A stretch of DNA of 64,000 nucleotides, taken from positions 128,855,168 to 128,919,167 of the forward strand of contig CM059187.1 of NCBI GenBank assembly GCA_030323885.1, in the 5' to 3' direction. The DNA comes from Branchipolynoe longqiensis. Its lineage: Eukaryota > Annelida > Polychaeta > Phyllodocida > Polynoidae. The notes under the pieces were generated by a model. That model worked only from the letters and a program-made list of their open reading frames with translations, was not told the origin of the DNA and made no database searches. Of this stretch, positions 1 through 11,163 are shown one piece after another (position 1 is the stretch's first letter; the number at the start of each line of letters is the position of its first letter). Position numbers and translations under genes: made by a program.

Positions 1-222
1 TCGATGAGCCCCCCCTCCCCCGCCCCGCCTCCCCCACCCCCACCTGCCCCCCCCCCCCACACACACACACGCTCCCTCCTCTACGGTCACCCACCCCTCT
101 TCACTTCTACCAGCATTCCCTCCACGGCACCCTCACCCCCAACTTAGCCACTCATGGTAAGTACGTAGGTAACGCACATGCGTGCATACACATACACACG
201 CACACGCACACGCACAAGCACA
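1..222. repeat. C-rich and CA-rich low-complexity DNA
   Basis: Runs of C at the left edge pass into alternating CA/CG dinucleotides and then CACACG-type repeats. No gene or mobile-element end is visible. Confidence 0.85.
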
Positions 223-224
223 CT

Positions 225-275
225 CATATGTGGGTATATGTCCATGTGACATATACCCACATATGTCACATGGAC
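225..275. other. Two overlapping perfect inverted repeats
   Basis: An 18-bp arm (CATATGTGGGTATATGTC, 225-242) is matched perfectly by its reverse complement at 248-265 with a 5-nt loop. A second pair, GTCCATGTGACATA (240-253) and its complement (262-275), overlaps the first. The two stems are mutually exclusive. The surroundings are CA-rich. Confidence 0.9.
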
Positions 276-446
276 GCAACTCTCACTCTGGAGTGTACAT
301 CAGTCACAATGCCCTTATCTTGCCATATCAAGCTTTTTATTCAGCCAGAGTACATACATGACTCACTCACACATGGACGACTCATGTCCAGTCACGCATG
401 CAATAGCCTCTCACACATGCAACACTCACACACAGTCAGTCATAGG

Positions 447-703
447 TTCCCGGTCGAGTCAAAGCAATGACTTATAAAATGTATACTTGACACTCACCAT
501 TAATAGAATATGGAAAGGACTGGTTAGCTAAGTGTCAGGATAATGTGACTGAATGGGATATAGGGTCCTGGTGCCAACGGTCTGATTTCCCACTGGGGCA
601 GCACTATGAAGTTCCCATGAGTGTGCACTGTCACAAGTCGGTACCCGTCCTGAGATGACTTTACATGTTGCCAGGATGTAAAACCCCAACAGCCAACCAA
701 CCA
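447..703 (+). mobile_element. SINE A copy, mostly lacking its tRNA-like head
   Basis: The copy starts near the box B end of the head (CCCGGTCGAGTC). It continues through the body words CAGGATAATGTGACTGA, GGGGCAGCACTATGAAG and TGTCACAAGTCGGTACCCG, and ends with GCCAGGATGTAAAACC plus a CCAAC-type tail. The same order recurs throughout the window. A non-autonomous retroelement is inferred from the tRNA-like head of full copies. Confidence 0.8.
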
Positions 704-1384
704 TAGAATGCAATCACTCAAACATTCAGCTTTCAAGTCACCCACTCACATAACAAATACACATATGTCATTCACTTACACGCAGTGCAGCATACAACAA
801 TCAGTCACACACACATGCACACACTGCAAATCATTCGCGCACGCATCAGGAAGTTTAAATACAAATTTGCCACCTTTTGAAAATGAATGGGTAGCTTGTG
901 ACGCCAGATGTGGAATAGATTATGGAGTTTTTGCCCGGCGCGTTGACATTTAGTTTGAGGTTGAACTTGTAACTTCAACTTGGAACGTGACGTTCAAGTT
1001 GTACAGTGACGTTTAACCTTTATATTAACTTTAGTCGCAGGTTCAACCTGAAATTGCACTGAATATCACCCACAAATAACTCACATATCCCTCATATATC
1101 ACACATATATCACTCATCTATCAAACATATATCACCCACATATAATCATATACCACACAGCTATCGCTCATCTATCATCAACACATATCCACCATCGATC
1201 ACCCACATATCATGTTTTACCTTGCACATCAAATTAGTCCTTTTGCCATTGTACCACGAGTTGCAACATAAGGGATACCCCTGAATGATCACGTGACGAT
1301 GACGTATCATGGGGGAATCCCGCACGTTACTAGTTGAACGTCAGAAACTAAATGTCTCTACTGATGAACCGACTTCGCCGCCGT
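704..1384. other. No gene seen; short direct words
   Basis: CA-rich DNA is followed by an AT-rich stretch with short degenerate repeats of an ATATATCAC word (about 1080-1210). I see no coding signal or element ends. Confidence 0.6.
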
Positions 1385-1775
1385 GGGACGTGGTGGCCGA
1401 ATCGGTAGAGCGCAGGCTTCCCATGTGGGAGATCGGGAGTTCGATTCCCAGGACCTTACAAAGACACTTGTCGCTTCTTATCCTGGCGCTCAGCAAAACT
1501 AGGATAGGACAAGCTCTGATTGTGGTTAACACAGTATCAGGATAATGTGACTCACTCTGTCACTCAGTGGGATATCACTACCTAGACTTACTGGTGCCGG
1601 TGACCTGGTCTCCGAGTGGAGCAGCACTATACACGTTGCCATGAGTGTACACTGTCACAAGTCGGTAGCCGTCCTGACATGACCTTAGATGTTGCCAGTA
1701 GGTACAATTCCAACAACCACCAACCTGACATGACTTTACATGTTGCCAGGACGTAAAACCCCAACAAACAAACAT
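1385..1775 (+). mobile_element. SINE A, full length with type 1 tRNA-like head
   Basis: The head reads GTGGCCGAATCGGTAGAGCG (box A region) and GAGTTCGATTCCC (box B), as in an internal Pol III promoter. The usual body follows. The tail word (ACATGACCTTAGATGTTGCCAG type) is present twice, at about 1675-1700 and 1728-1752, so the 3' end carries a small tandem duplication. SINE B starts almost directly after the tail. Confidence 0.85.
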
Positions 1776-1781
1776 ACACTC

Positions 1782-2074
1782 TGTTCTCTGTGGTTAGAGT
1801 GTCTGACTTTTTTCTATGTCAGACTCCTAATCTGAAGGTCGGTGGTTCAATTCCCTGTGCCCCCACCTCCGCCAATTTGGATTTCCACCGCGGTGCATAA
1901 ATGACAGCGTCATCAAAGGCCAGTTGCTCTCATACCATGTCTATGTGGTCTGGGAGGTTAAAAATCCCTTGGGCCGGTAAAAGTATAGGCTCGGGCTTTC
2001 TATCGACAAACTGGTGAAAACAAGTCTAGTCAGACTTATCCATGATAGGCAGTATAAATCTTCAAGAACAAGAA
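1782..2074 (+). mobile_element. SINE B, tRNA-like head with a long tail
   Basis: The head is TGTGGTTAGAGTGTCTGAC with GGTCGGTGGTTCAATTCCC as box B. Conserved words follow: GCCAATTTGGATTTCCACC, GTCATCAAAGGCCAGTTGC, CCATGTCTATGTGG, AAATCCCTTGGG, GGCTCGGGCTTTCTATCGAC and GGCAGTATAAATCTTCAAGA. Three further copies share this order (18985, 39159, 59508). The bases missing before GGTTAGAG suggest a decayed first part of the head. Confidence 0.85.
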
Positions 2075-2314
2075 CACTCGGCCTCCTCCGCTGGTTTCAG
2101 TCAGTCACCTTCAGTCAGTTGTACTGTTCTGTTCCCACTCAGTCCAGTGTCGGCCTTCAGGGTTCGCCGCCCGGCCGAGGTGCAGACAAATGCCGCCCCT
2201 CTTGGCCATATGCTTGTACGTTGTAGCGTGTGGGAGGTGTACTGGGCATATGGACTGGAGAGGAGTGGGAGGTGGGTGGGTTGTGGACCTGTGGCACCAC
2301 TTACAAAACATATA

Positions 2315-2720
2315 CAGTATACTCTGTCTATAATGGACATCCATGGGACTGGAGCAAGATGTTGTTATAGAGAGAGTTCCGTTCTAGGCAGAGACTGACT
2401 GACGGAATGGGTTGAAACCAATGTTTTTCTTTTATGACTACAACGGTCCTTACAAAGTCATTTCTACAATTTGTCATTTCTACAATTGGTCATTTGTACA
2501 AGTAGTCATTTGTACAATATTATAACTATATGGCATATCGTTATTAACAGAATATTGATCAAATAGGTGAAAAAACGGCTCGTTGTCCACATAAGACAGT
2601 TCCGTTAGACACAGTGGCAATGCAATTAAATTAAAGGGGTGCGATGACGGGACCAGCCCTTTTTGCCGCTATTGACTAAGATTCTTTATTGACAGAGGCC
2701 GTTATTGACAGAGTAAACTG
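2315..2720. mobile_element. Pogo/Tigger-like inverted-repeat element
   Basis: The left end is CAGTATACTCTGTCTATAATGG. The right end, reverse complemented, is CAGTTTACTCTGTCAATAACGG. Both are flanked by TA (2313-2314 and 2721-2722). Ends beginning CAGT with a TA duplication are typical of pogo-type Tc1/mariner elements. At about 406 bp with no transposase frame it would be non-autonomous. The superfamily is inferred from ends alone. Confidence 0.65.
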
Positions 2721-4011
2721 TATATCGATAGGCAACTATATCAGATTCTCCAACCGGAAGTACTCAAGTGAGTATTTCTTTTACGCGGGAGAAGATGGAG
2801 ATAACAGAACTGCCGTTGGACATGTATTTTCATCCAATGCAAAATGATCAACAAAGAATGGGTGTCTAGCATAGTTGAGGGGTTTAATTTCGGTAAATAT
2901 ATTCAACGGATTGTTAAGAAGATGAATAATTGGAAGTAGAATTGTAAGCTGTAACTGAGTTCCGTCAAACTGGCTAAGATTTCCGCAGAGGTCGTTAGTT
3001 TAAGTCAATATTATCTTATAATTAATATGAGGCAAAAACTGAAGTTCACTTTTATAGGCATTGCTCGCTGACTACAAGTCCAGGTCGCAAATACATTAAC
3101 TTTATTACGATGATTAAACAGATTCCCTCAGGCGACAATAGGCTTCAGAAATGTTTTCAATGTCTGGCACCTTCCATACTCTAAAGTCATCATTGATGGG
3201 TGCCACATCAAGCTTTTTCTGCCAAAACAGAAGCTTTAATCAACACCATATTCGTCCCTCCAGTGCTGGAGACATGAAGACATGGTCTTTTCTCAGAACA
3301 ACCTTGCCGAGTATGATATAAATCTCAACCAAATATTGTTCTGAATAGGTAGAGGAAAACTTAAGCTTTCTGAGGATATAATTTTCAGGACGATCCTCAT
3401 TAATTTTCCAGGACAATGAGCATCTCAATGTTTTCACTTCTTCTGGTCAATCAAACTTCCCACTCAAAGACAGCCATGCTTGATATCCTAATGAAGTCTG
3501 GTTTCTTCTCCATCTTTCACTGGTGGTTATTTTTAGCTCAGGTGACCATACTCAGCAAGGTAGCAATTTTAGGGAAGGGAGTGGCTAAGACTGGATGTAA
3601 ACAGAATTGCAAACATGCGCAGAGCTGCTGATGGTGCACCCAAACAAGTGTTCATTGACTCTAATTTAATTCATCATGTTAATTAAATAATTGAACACCC
3701 TAAAGACAAAAGAACAGGCATTCACCTGATATAATTATTATTTCAAACAAAGCAGAATTAGTGGAGATTGAAGTGATTTTAGAATGGTTAAATTAGGTCA
3801 GATTTCGCGATGCGGACAGCGTATCCGTGCACTTTGGAGTACCTACCTGTATATTTACTTGGAGATGGATGCATTGTTTACATACACAAACCAATCTAGA
3901 AAATATCTTCATTTGCAGGGCTAAGATTAGTGCCTAACCAGCTAAGGAGCAGTTATTATTTAACCGCATTTGCAGGGGTAGAATTAGGACGTCACCACTG
4001 AAGGACCATCT
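2721..4011. other. AT-rich unique-looking DNA, nothing recognised
   Basis: About 1.3 kb of moderately AT-rich sequence. The open frames inside (for example 3240-3437 minus and 3416-3631 plus) are short and match nothing I know. No tandem repeats or element ends were seen. Confidence 0.5.
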
Positions 4012-4380
4012 AGTTAAAGCTGTATAGTTGGACGAAAGCATCAGATTTCCGAAGCCAAAGCATTCACCTAGACTTAATGCTACATTTCCTACTTAGATAC
4101 CAGTGTCTTTATTAAGGATATGTCACTGCAAAAAAGTGAATACTAAGCCAATTTAATAGAACATGTTACTGCTGAAATATATGGTGTTAGAATTATGATG
4201 AGCTTGCCACCATTAATCTGGCATCTTTTCACTTAAAATATATCCAAAGCTAGCCATTTGAGATAAAATTCCTTCAAGCTGAAGTGTATTCGATAATAAT
4301 GATCAATCGAATGTATTTATCTCAGAAAATTGCCGAAACTCAAACCCATCGGACTATATGCAACTTTAACTAGTCATCTG
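4012..4380 (-). mobile_element. Repeat family R1, minus-strand copy
   Basis: Read on the minus strand it starts TTAAAGTTGCATATAGTCCGATGGG, passes TTCTATTAAATTGGCTTAGTATTC and ends near CTATACAGCTTTAACTAG. It matches copies at 5857, 11690, 38065 and 63151. The ends are inverted versions of each other (AAAGTTGCATAGTCCGAT type), and TTAA is present at both ends. It is a probable non-autonomous DNA element. Confidence 0.7.
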
Positions 4381-4662
4381 GAACCCGAATTCCCCCCTCT
4401 CCATATTCCGAGGAATTGGTCGAGTAGCTGTTGGTAACGCAGACCGGCTCTCACTACTCCTCCACGGTGGACGCATCCAGGCGAGCTGGAAATCATACCC
4501 CGAACTTGCGAGGAAGGCAGCAATGGGCGTCCATTTGCAATTGTGTGGGCGTCCTAGTGCGAGTTAACTGCCGGCTATTTGCCTTCTACTTCCGGTTGAT
4601 GGTGTTGATTCAGAAGGCCCAGGCTATCTGATGCTGCTAGGCTTGAATGGCCTAGTGATTGG

Positions 4663-5063
4663 TTGGTTGTTGGACTTTTAGGTTTGTTGTTGCAGGTTTA
4701 CGTCCTGGGATTGTTTGTTTGTTTGTTGTTGTGTTACGTCCTAGCAACATTTAAGGTCATATCAGGACGAGTACCGACTTGCGACAGTGCGCACCTGTAA
4801 CAACTTTATACTGCTGCCCCACTCGGAGACCAGCCCTCCAGCACCATGACCTGATATCTCACTCAGTCACATTATCCTGACACTGAGCCAACCAGTCACT
4901 GCCCTCCTATTCTAATGATGCCGAGCGCCTGGTTAGGAATTGACAAATATACATTTTAAAATCATTGGTTTGATTCACCAGGGTTCGAACCTTTGGGTTC
5001 GAATCCCACGATCTACCAAAACGGGAGACGGACGCTCAACTCATTCGGCCATCCCATCTGTTC
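4663..5063 (-). mobile_element. SINE A, full length, type 2 head, perfect target duplication
   Basis: The type 2 tRNA-like head (GATGGCCGAATGAGTTGAGCG) is at the right end and the CAAC/CAAA tail at the left. A perfect 13-bp direct repeat, GCCTAGTGATTGG, flanks it (4650-4662 and 5064-5076), as expected for target-primed reverse transcription. The box B region is duplicated (TTCGAACC twice, about 4984-5006). The tail word is also present twice. Confidence 0.92.
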
Positions 5064-5147
5064 GCCTAGTGATTGGACGTCTTGATTCTCTTTGAGTGTG
5101 TTCTGGTAACATTCTTCATGTGCTGGGATCATTCATCGGCAAAGACT

Positions 5148-5500
5148 CAGGGATGGAAGATTTCCGCGGTTTCGCGGATATCCGCGATTTTTTGTCCTGT
5201 TTACCAAATAACGCTAAACAAAATGCCAAGGAATCAGTGGTTTAGGACAACATTTGGCTAGTTTGAATCCAGTTTGTATATGACCTTAGATGTTGCTAGA
5301 GCATGAAACGCAACCAAGAAATAGTTACATATCCCTACAACGAAGAGACGTGAAACCTCACTTCCGGCATTTTCCCGCCATTCCCTGACAGTACTAATCG
5401 TATGGGGGGTGGGTGGTCCACCTTTTCCCAGAAATTTTCCGGCGGTGTATTAATCTTGGTTTGAAATATGCGTTATGTCCGGACTCCATTTTCATCCCAT
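5148..5500. mobile_element. CAGGGATG-ended element, copy 1
   Basis: The left end CAGGGATGGAAGATTTCCGC and the right end CCATTTTCATCCC are imperfectly inverted. Internal words CGCGGATATCCGCGATTTTTT, AAAATGCCAAGGAAT and CTTCCGGCATTTTCCCGC recur in the copy at 17341. Both copies contain a piece of SINE A tail (here 5276-5318). End sequence and length suggest a non-autonomous DNA transposon, perhaps hAT-like. No clear 8-bp target duplication was found, so the superfamily is uncertain. Confidence 0.6.
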
Positions 5501-5589
5501 ACGACTTGAAATATGTTGATTTAAAAAAAAAGTTGCTTGATGCCCAGTAAAACTAAACGTCAAGCAGGGTATGCCGGCAAGGACGGCTG

Positions 5590-5780
5590 GGTTTAGTGTC
5601 AGGATAATATGCATTAGGGGGAAATTAGGATATTTTCACAATATCACAGTACAATGTATCTCGGTAGGGCAGCACTATAAAACCACCATGAATACACGTT
5701 GTCACAATCGGTGTGCTCCTCGGTGTTACGTTGGATGTTGCGAGAATATAAAACCACAGTCAATTAATACATGTGGAATT
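5590..5780 (+). mobile_element. SINE A fragment, diverged
   Basis: It contains GTGTCAGGATAATATG, GGGCAGCACTATAAAACC, GTTGTCACAATCGGT and GTTGCGAGAATATAAAACC in the family order. The tRNA-like head is absent. Confidence 0.7.
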
Positions 5781-5856
5781 CGCTATGCTTATTCAGCTAG
5801 TTAATTAACACGATACACATTAATTTAATAGACTGGTGTATTGGCGCTTACGCAAA

Positions 5857-6190
5857 GTTGCATAGTCCGATTGATTTGAGTTTCTGTCATTTTTATAAGA
5901 TAATTAATTATATTGAATTGATTGTTATGATCTACCTTACTTTAGTGGGAAGTATGATTTATGTTAAATTTGAAGTGTTAGTATGTCAAATTAGTTTTGG
6001 CAAGCATGCCAAAGCTTTGACACCATGCACTTCTACAGTAATAGGTTCTATTAAATTGGCTCAGTATTCCCTTCTATGTCGGGAAAAATGCTTTATAAAA
6101 GTGCATCAGGATCTCAGTTAGATATGTAGAATCAAATCTAGATAATTGTTTTGGTTTGGAAAAGTTGATCAGAATACGCAGCTTTAAAGT
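5857..6190 (+). mobile_element. Repeat family R1, plus-strand copy
   Basis: It starts AGTTGCATAGTCCGATTG and contains the near-palindrome TTTGGCAAGCATGCCAAAG, then TTCTATTAAATTGGCTCAG and TAGATATGTAGAATCAAATC. It ends CGCAGCTTTAA. The same blocks in the same order appear in the other copies. It has no coding capacity. Confidence 0.75.
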
Positions 6191-6257
6191 GGTTTTAATG
6201 ATTACAAGTAATACAACTAGTTGACGGGTAGACTTTCACTTGTATTGTTGCATATAT

Positions 6258-6502
6258 ATATGAAGAGCTCAGGCGCAAACCTTCGTAAACGCCAATCCAA
6301 AAATTGAATTAAAATAAAAGATTTGTACCTCAAGCTAATTTTGATTCTCATTAAGTCCACTTTGCTTGTGAACAAATGATTATGGAGCAACGGACACAAA
6401 AATAGGAATATAAAAAAACCTAATTTTGTAAGGTTTAATTCCAATGTTTATCTGCATTTTTGGATTGGCGTTTACAGGGTTTTGCGCATGAACTCTTCAT
6501 AT
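6258..6502. mobile_element. Inverted-repeat element with 40-bp ends, copy 1
   Basis: The left end ATGAAGAGCTCAGGCGCAAA runs into GTAAACGCCAATCCAAAAAT. The right end is its complement (TTTTTGGATTGGCGTTTAC, then TTTTGCGCATGAACTCTTCA). The inverted repeats are about 40 bp in a 245-bp element with an AT-rich middle. TA lies beside both ends. A second copy is at 56748-56992. It is a MITE-type element by structure. Confidence 0.8.
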
Positions 6503-6934
6503 GTGGTCCCATGGCTACCTGCACGTGCAGTGTATGAATCACAATACAATGGGGAACCTAACAAGTCGGCCACACTTTGCCGCAGGCTATATTTAGGCTA
6601 TATTTAGGTTTGTATGTAAACACGCAAACATTCACATTATATCAATGTATTTCCTGATTTCAAAGTCATGCTAATAGACCATGACAAAGATAACAAATCC
6701 TTTTTTGGCTTGGCCAGATTTTCACTTGCAGGCTGTGACTTGGGTATGCTGTTCACGTCGAAACTGGGATAGAATCCAGCAGAATTTGTTAAAAGAAATG
6801 TGTGTAAAATTTGTCAATGTACTCACAGCAATTCCTTGATTCGCTATGCCACTGTAGTTCTGGCCATAACATTACAGCTCGTTTTAAAATAGTGTACCTT
6901 TTACAGAAAGAAATAGGTATCAATCAAATTTGGG
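6503..6934. other. No feature recognised
   Basis: Ordinary AT-rich sequence between a small inverted-repeat element and a SINE. No coding or repeat signal found. Confidence 0.5.
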
Positions 6935-7325
6935 AGCGGGATGGTAGAGGGTCCACCTGTGAAGGCATCAGCCATGCTATCGATCCTGCTCAGTGGATCC
7001 ATTTGAGGTTTGGGCTATTTTCCATTCCAATCAGTGGTCCACAAATGGTTTATCAAAGGCTGTGGGATATGCCATCCTGTTTGTGGTGTGGGAAAGTGTA
7101 TATAAAAGATCCCTTGCGGCTTATCGGAAAGAGTAGCCTATGTGGCGGCAGCAGGCTTCCTCCAAAGAAATATGTTAGGATAACCATATGTTTGCGGTGC
7201 AATAATACAACAATCAATTTGTTCATTCGCTGTGCCTATAGCCTTTGCTGCCGACAAGTCGTGAAGAAAACACCAATCAATCAACCAATCCAATCAGTGT
7301 GCTCCAGAGGCGTCGTTAAATAAAA
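6935..7325 (+). mobile_element. Molluscan tRNA-derived SINE
   Basis: A decayed tRNA-like head (GGGATGGTAGAGGGTCCACC) is followed by GTGGATCCATTTGAGG, CAGTGGTCCACAAATGG, TATCAAAGGCTGTGG, TATAAAAGATCCCTTGC and the terminal GTCGTTAAATAAAACAA. I know this layout as a repeat common in molluscan sequences, and it is the main clue to the organism. A 65-bp LINE 3' tail is inserted near its end (7226-7290). The 170-codon open frame at 6811-7323 is this SINE read through and is not a gene. Confidence 0.8.
7226..7290 (+). mobile_element. Very short LINE 3' end inserted in a SINE
   Basis: CTGTGCCTATAGCCTTTGCTG, then CCGACAAGTCGTGAAG and ACACCAATCAATCAACC, match the terminal sequence and (CAAT)n tail of the LINE ends at 53.9 and 55.0 kb. 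Flanking CAATCAATTTG and CAATCAGTGTG look like a diverged target duplication. Confidence 0.65.
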
Positions 7326-7329
7326 CAAG

Positions 7330-7393
7330 CTGTACCCATCCTGATATGACCTTAGATGTTGATAGGAAGTAAAACAACAACAAACAAACACAA
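7330..7393 (+). mobile_element. SINE A tail fragment
   Basis: Only the 3' end is present: GTACCCATCCTGATATGACC, TTAGATGTTGATAGGAAG and TAAAACAACAACAAACAAAC. Confidence 0.75.
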
Positions 7394-7736
7394 TCTATTT
7401 GTGTCTATTGAAAAGTAGTTGTCGAAACCTCCCTATGTCAAGGTAATGAAAATACGGTCCATTTGGCTAACTGTCTGTAATTATAGATTGTGGTGACCAT
7501 GTGGTAACTTTGGTAATGTAGATGTTGGAGAAACCAATATCATGGCCAAAACACCCCCCTCCCCCCAATCCCCACATACCCGACCCCCTGCCTCCACTCT
7601 TCATTCTCCTGCCAGCTTGCAAGTCTAATGTTGTCTTTGTGGCTTGCCAATTCTAACACCACCTCTCTTCCTTGCCAGCCACATCCACACTTTAGGAACA
7701 CCTACATGGACCCCCGTCCCTCCCCCCACCGCCTTA

Positions 7737-8090
7737 TGCCCGGTACACACCTCCGGTATAAAACCTGAAACTGCCCATTTCGCAACTAAGTTTGAGTTTT
7801 CGTTGGTTTCAGTCTTTAGGTGTGTGACCCCCTAACACACCTGAGCATTCCGGTTCACACCTTAAAACTCAGTTTTAGGGATTAAGACTGGAATCTTATA
7901 AGATTCGAAAAATGAATCGGGCTGTTCGAGTAACAGTATATGTGAGAGCCCCAGTCTTTAGCAGTCGGGATATGTGTGTTGTCCCTGTGTTCAGTTTTAG
8001 TCAGGAAACAGGACGGGTCAGGTTCTGATGGGTCACGTCGGGCAGTCAGTTTTAGCACGTGAATCGTATATGGGAGGTGTGTACCAGGCT
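7737..8090. mobile_element. Harbinger-like short element, family E
   Basis: The left end TGCCCGGTACACACCTCC and the right end GGAGGTGTGTACCAGGCT are inverted repeats of about 17 bp with one mismatch. TTA sits on both sides (7734-7736 and 8091-8093), the 3-bp target duplication expected of PIF/Harbinger. At 354 bp it is non-coding. Unlike the other Harbinger-like elements here, it lacks the central TTTTG..CATG..CAAAA palindrome. Confidence 0.65.
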
Positions 8091-8102
8091 TTATCTGCAC
8101 TG

Positions 8103-8437
8103 GACGAGGTGACCCAATCAGTAGAGCACATGCTTCCCGTGCGGGACATCGGGAGTTCGATTCCCAGTTCAGTCCAATCAATGACTAATATAATTGATAC
8201 TTGTCGCTAGGTATCCTAGCACTGAGCATTACTAGGATAGGGCAAGGACTGGTTAGTGCAGTATCAGGATAATGTGACTGTGAGATATCGGGTTCTGGTG
8301 CCAGAGGCTTGGTCTCTCATTGGGCAGCACAATAAAAGTCACCATAAATATGCACTGTAAGAAGTCGGTACCCGTTCTGATATTACCGTATATGTTGCCA
8401 GGACGGAAGACTCCAACAAACAAACAAACAAACAAAC
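8103..8437 (+). mobile_element. SINE A, full length, type 1 head
   Basis: The head is GAGGTGACCCAATCAGTAGAG with GGGAGTTCGATTCCC as box B. The full body follows and the tail is (CAAA)n at 8418-8437. The tail abuts a C-rich block. Confidence 0.85.
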
Positions 8438-8700
8438 CTTGTCTGCCGTACATCCACCCCCCCCCCCCCAATCCCGCCCGCAGTCTGCCGGCCTTTCCCC
8501 CACCCCATCCTCAGTTCCCCCCCCCCCCCCACCTTGTCTGCCGTCCCTCCCGTTCCCCATCCCGCTCACCACCAACACCACCACCACCTCCACCACCTCC
8601 ACCACCTCCCATAGCTGCATCCTCACCTCAAAACGAGGTCAGCATGGTTACCCCTCGCAACCACCACCCCCCTCCCGCCGACACACACACACACAGACCC
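8438..8700. repeat. C-rich block with (CCACCA)n
   Basis: Long C runs (8458-8470, 8517-8530) and CCACCACCT/CACCA repeats lie directly after a SINE A tail. Frames open through it encode only proline-rich low complexity. Confidence 0.8.
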
Positions 8701-9159
8701 TACTGAATCTCCAAACAAACACTCAAATGAAGACCATTTTAGACCCCTTCGCTTCGTACTGATCTGTATATAAACTACTCTGGATTAAGGGGACAACATA
8801 CTTTATTTAAGCCTTGAAGCTACGTCTGTGCAGCTTTAGAAACATTGGTGTTACCCCTCCGTCGTTCCCTCTGTACTACAGCAGTCAGATTAAGCCGCGT
8901 TATCCGCGGTTACTTTTACAGCCCGCCAAGGCAATCGGAAAAATGTAAAAACCCAAGTGTGGTCCTAAATAATACTCTCCTTTGGGGAAAGCTATGTTGG
9001 GTGTTTGTTTAGGCACCCCGCCCCTGGCGTTGCTTCTAGCCATCCCTGGTTAGGGTTTGTGTAGAGTTAATCCAGGCCCGCGGCTTGACTTATCTGCACT
9101 GAACCCCAGTTTGGAGTGTGAGTCTGCCGCCAGCCTGCATCAGCTGGCTCAGGACCGTC
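8701..9159. other. Non-repetitive spacer, nothing recognised
   Basis: About 450 bp between the C-rich block and the 12-bp array. No element ends or coding homology seen. Confidence 0.45.
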
Positions 9160-10505
9160 ACCACAACACCTCTACCACCCCCTCTACCACCACCTCTACC
9201 ACCGCCGCCACCTCTACCGCCCCCTCTACCGCCACCTCTACCACCACCTCTACCACCACCTCTACTGCCACCCCTACCACCCCCTCTACCACCACCTCTA
9301 CCACCCCCTCTACCACCACCTCTGCCACCACCTCTACCGCCACCTCTACCGCCACCTCTACCACCACCTCGACCACCACCTCTACCACCACCTCTACCAC
9401 CACCTCTACCGCCACCTCTACCACCACCTCTACTGCCACCTCTACCGCCACCTCTACCGCCCCCTCTACCGCCACCTCTACCACCACCTCTACCACCACC
9501 TCTACTGCCACCCCTACCACCACCTCTACCACCACCTCTACCGCCACCTCTATCACCACCTCTACTGCCACCCCTACCACCACCTCTACCACCACCTCTA
9601 CCACCACCTCTACCACCACCTCTACCACCACCGCCACCTCTACCGCCCCCTCTACCGCCACCTCTACCACCACCTCTACCACCACCTCTACCGCCACCTC
9701 TACCACCACCTCTACCACCACCTCTACCGCCACCTCTACCGCCACCTCTACCACCACCTCAACCACCACCTCTACCACCACCTCTACCACCACCTCTACC
9801 GCCACCTCTACCACCACCTCTACTGCCACCTCTACCGCCACCTCTACCACCACCTCTACCACCACCTCTACCACCACCTCTACTGCTACCTCTACCACCA
9901 CCTCGACCACCACCTCTACCACCACCTCTGCCACCACCTCTACCGCCACCTCTACCACAACCTCTACCACCACCTTTACCACCACCTCTACCACCACCTC
10001 TACCACCACCTCTACCAACACCTCTAACACCACCTCTACCACAACCTCTACCGCCACCTCTACCACCACCTCTAACACCACCTCTACCGACACCTCTACC
10101 ACCACCTTTACCACCACCTCTACCACCACCTTTACCACCACCTCTACCGCCACTTCTAACACCACCTCTAACACCACCTCTAGCGCCACCTCTAACACCA
10201 TCTGTACCATCACCTCTACCGCCACCTCTACCGCCACCTCTACCACCACCTCTACCACCACCTCTACCGCCCCCTCTACCGCCACCTCTACTGCCACCTC
10301 TACTACCACATCTACCGCCCCCTCCACCACCACCTCTATCCCCAACTCTACCACCAGTCCTACCGCCACCTCTACCACCACCTCTACGGCCACTTCTACT
10401 GCCACCTCTACTGCCACCTCTCCCACCACCCCTACCACCACCTCTACCACCACCTCTACCACCACCTCTACCGCCACCTCTCCCCCACTTCTACCACCAC
10501 CTCTA
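9160..10505. repeat. 12-bp minisatellite (CCTCTACCACCA)n, about 110 units
   Basis: The unit is CCTCTACCACCA with variants CCTCTACCGCCA, CCTCTACTGCCA and CCTCTACCGCCC. Larger duplications exist: about 70 bp near 9211-9280 recurs exactly 240 bp later, and about 125 bp from 9331 recurs near 9721 with one difference. The unit length is a multiple of 3 and lacks stops, so three frames stay open for over 1.3 kb (Thr/Ser-rich, Pro/Leu-rich, and Val/Glu-rich on the other strand). A mucin-like exon cannot be excluded, but no splice or domain evidence supports one. Confidence 0.9.
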
Positions 10506-11163
10506 CCGCCACTTCTACTGCCACCTATACCGGCACCTCTCCAACTACCTCTAACATCACTTCTATCGGGCCACCTCCTCCTCTACCCCCCACCACCACT
10601 ACCTCCCCTCTCCCCATCACCAGCTCCTCTCCACACACGACTGCCTCCGCCCCTCTGCCTCAATTCAAGCCGTCCCCTCCACTCACACACCATCCCATCC
10701 CAAAACGCGCCCACCGCATAGAACTTCTCATTTGTCCCTACTAAACATAACTCAGCAAATCGAATAAAACCTACTTTGAAAGCATTAGTAACATTTCTTA
10801 AATGGAATCTAAAGCATTTTAGATGTGCAGGATAAACTGAGATGCAGGGAAATTTAGTTGACACTACCCAGGCTCCACTATTCCTTGCTTCCACAACTGG
10901 TTAATTGTATACACAACTAAAGGTCTGCGGTTTTCTACAGGATGTGTCTACACTTACATCACACCGATCATAGCCAACAGAGGGCGTGTAAGTTTGCCTT
11001 TGGAAAAAATACATATTAAAAATATAAATGCAGGTGGGCTGACCTAATCGTTTCCGGTTGCAATATATCACGCACCATACAGTTTCAACGCTGCTTACCG
11101 TGTGCAGGTCCATCCTGCACACAGTCCATCCTATGCAGCATTCAATGAATACATACATACATA
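10506..11163. other. Array edge and unremarkable sequence
   Basis: The 12-bp array decays into C-rich sequence until about 10690. Ordinary DNA follows, with no recognised features. Confidence 0.5.

Noticed and set aside
6811..7323. 170-codon open frame
   Set aside because: It is a read-through of a molluscan SINE plus an inserted LINE tail. No protein domain is present.
9057..10721. 554-codon Thr/Ser-rich open frame, mucin-like
   Set aside because: The 12-bp unit lacks stops in several frames. Two other frames of similar length are open over the same DNA, and no signal peptide, domain or splice evidence supports this one.
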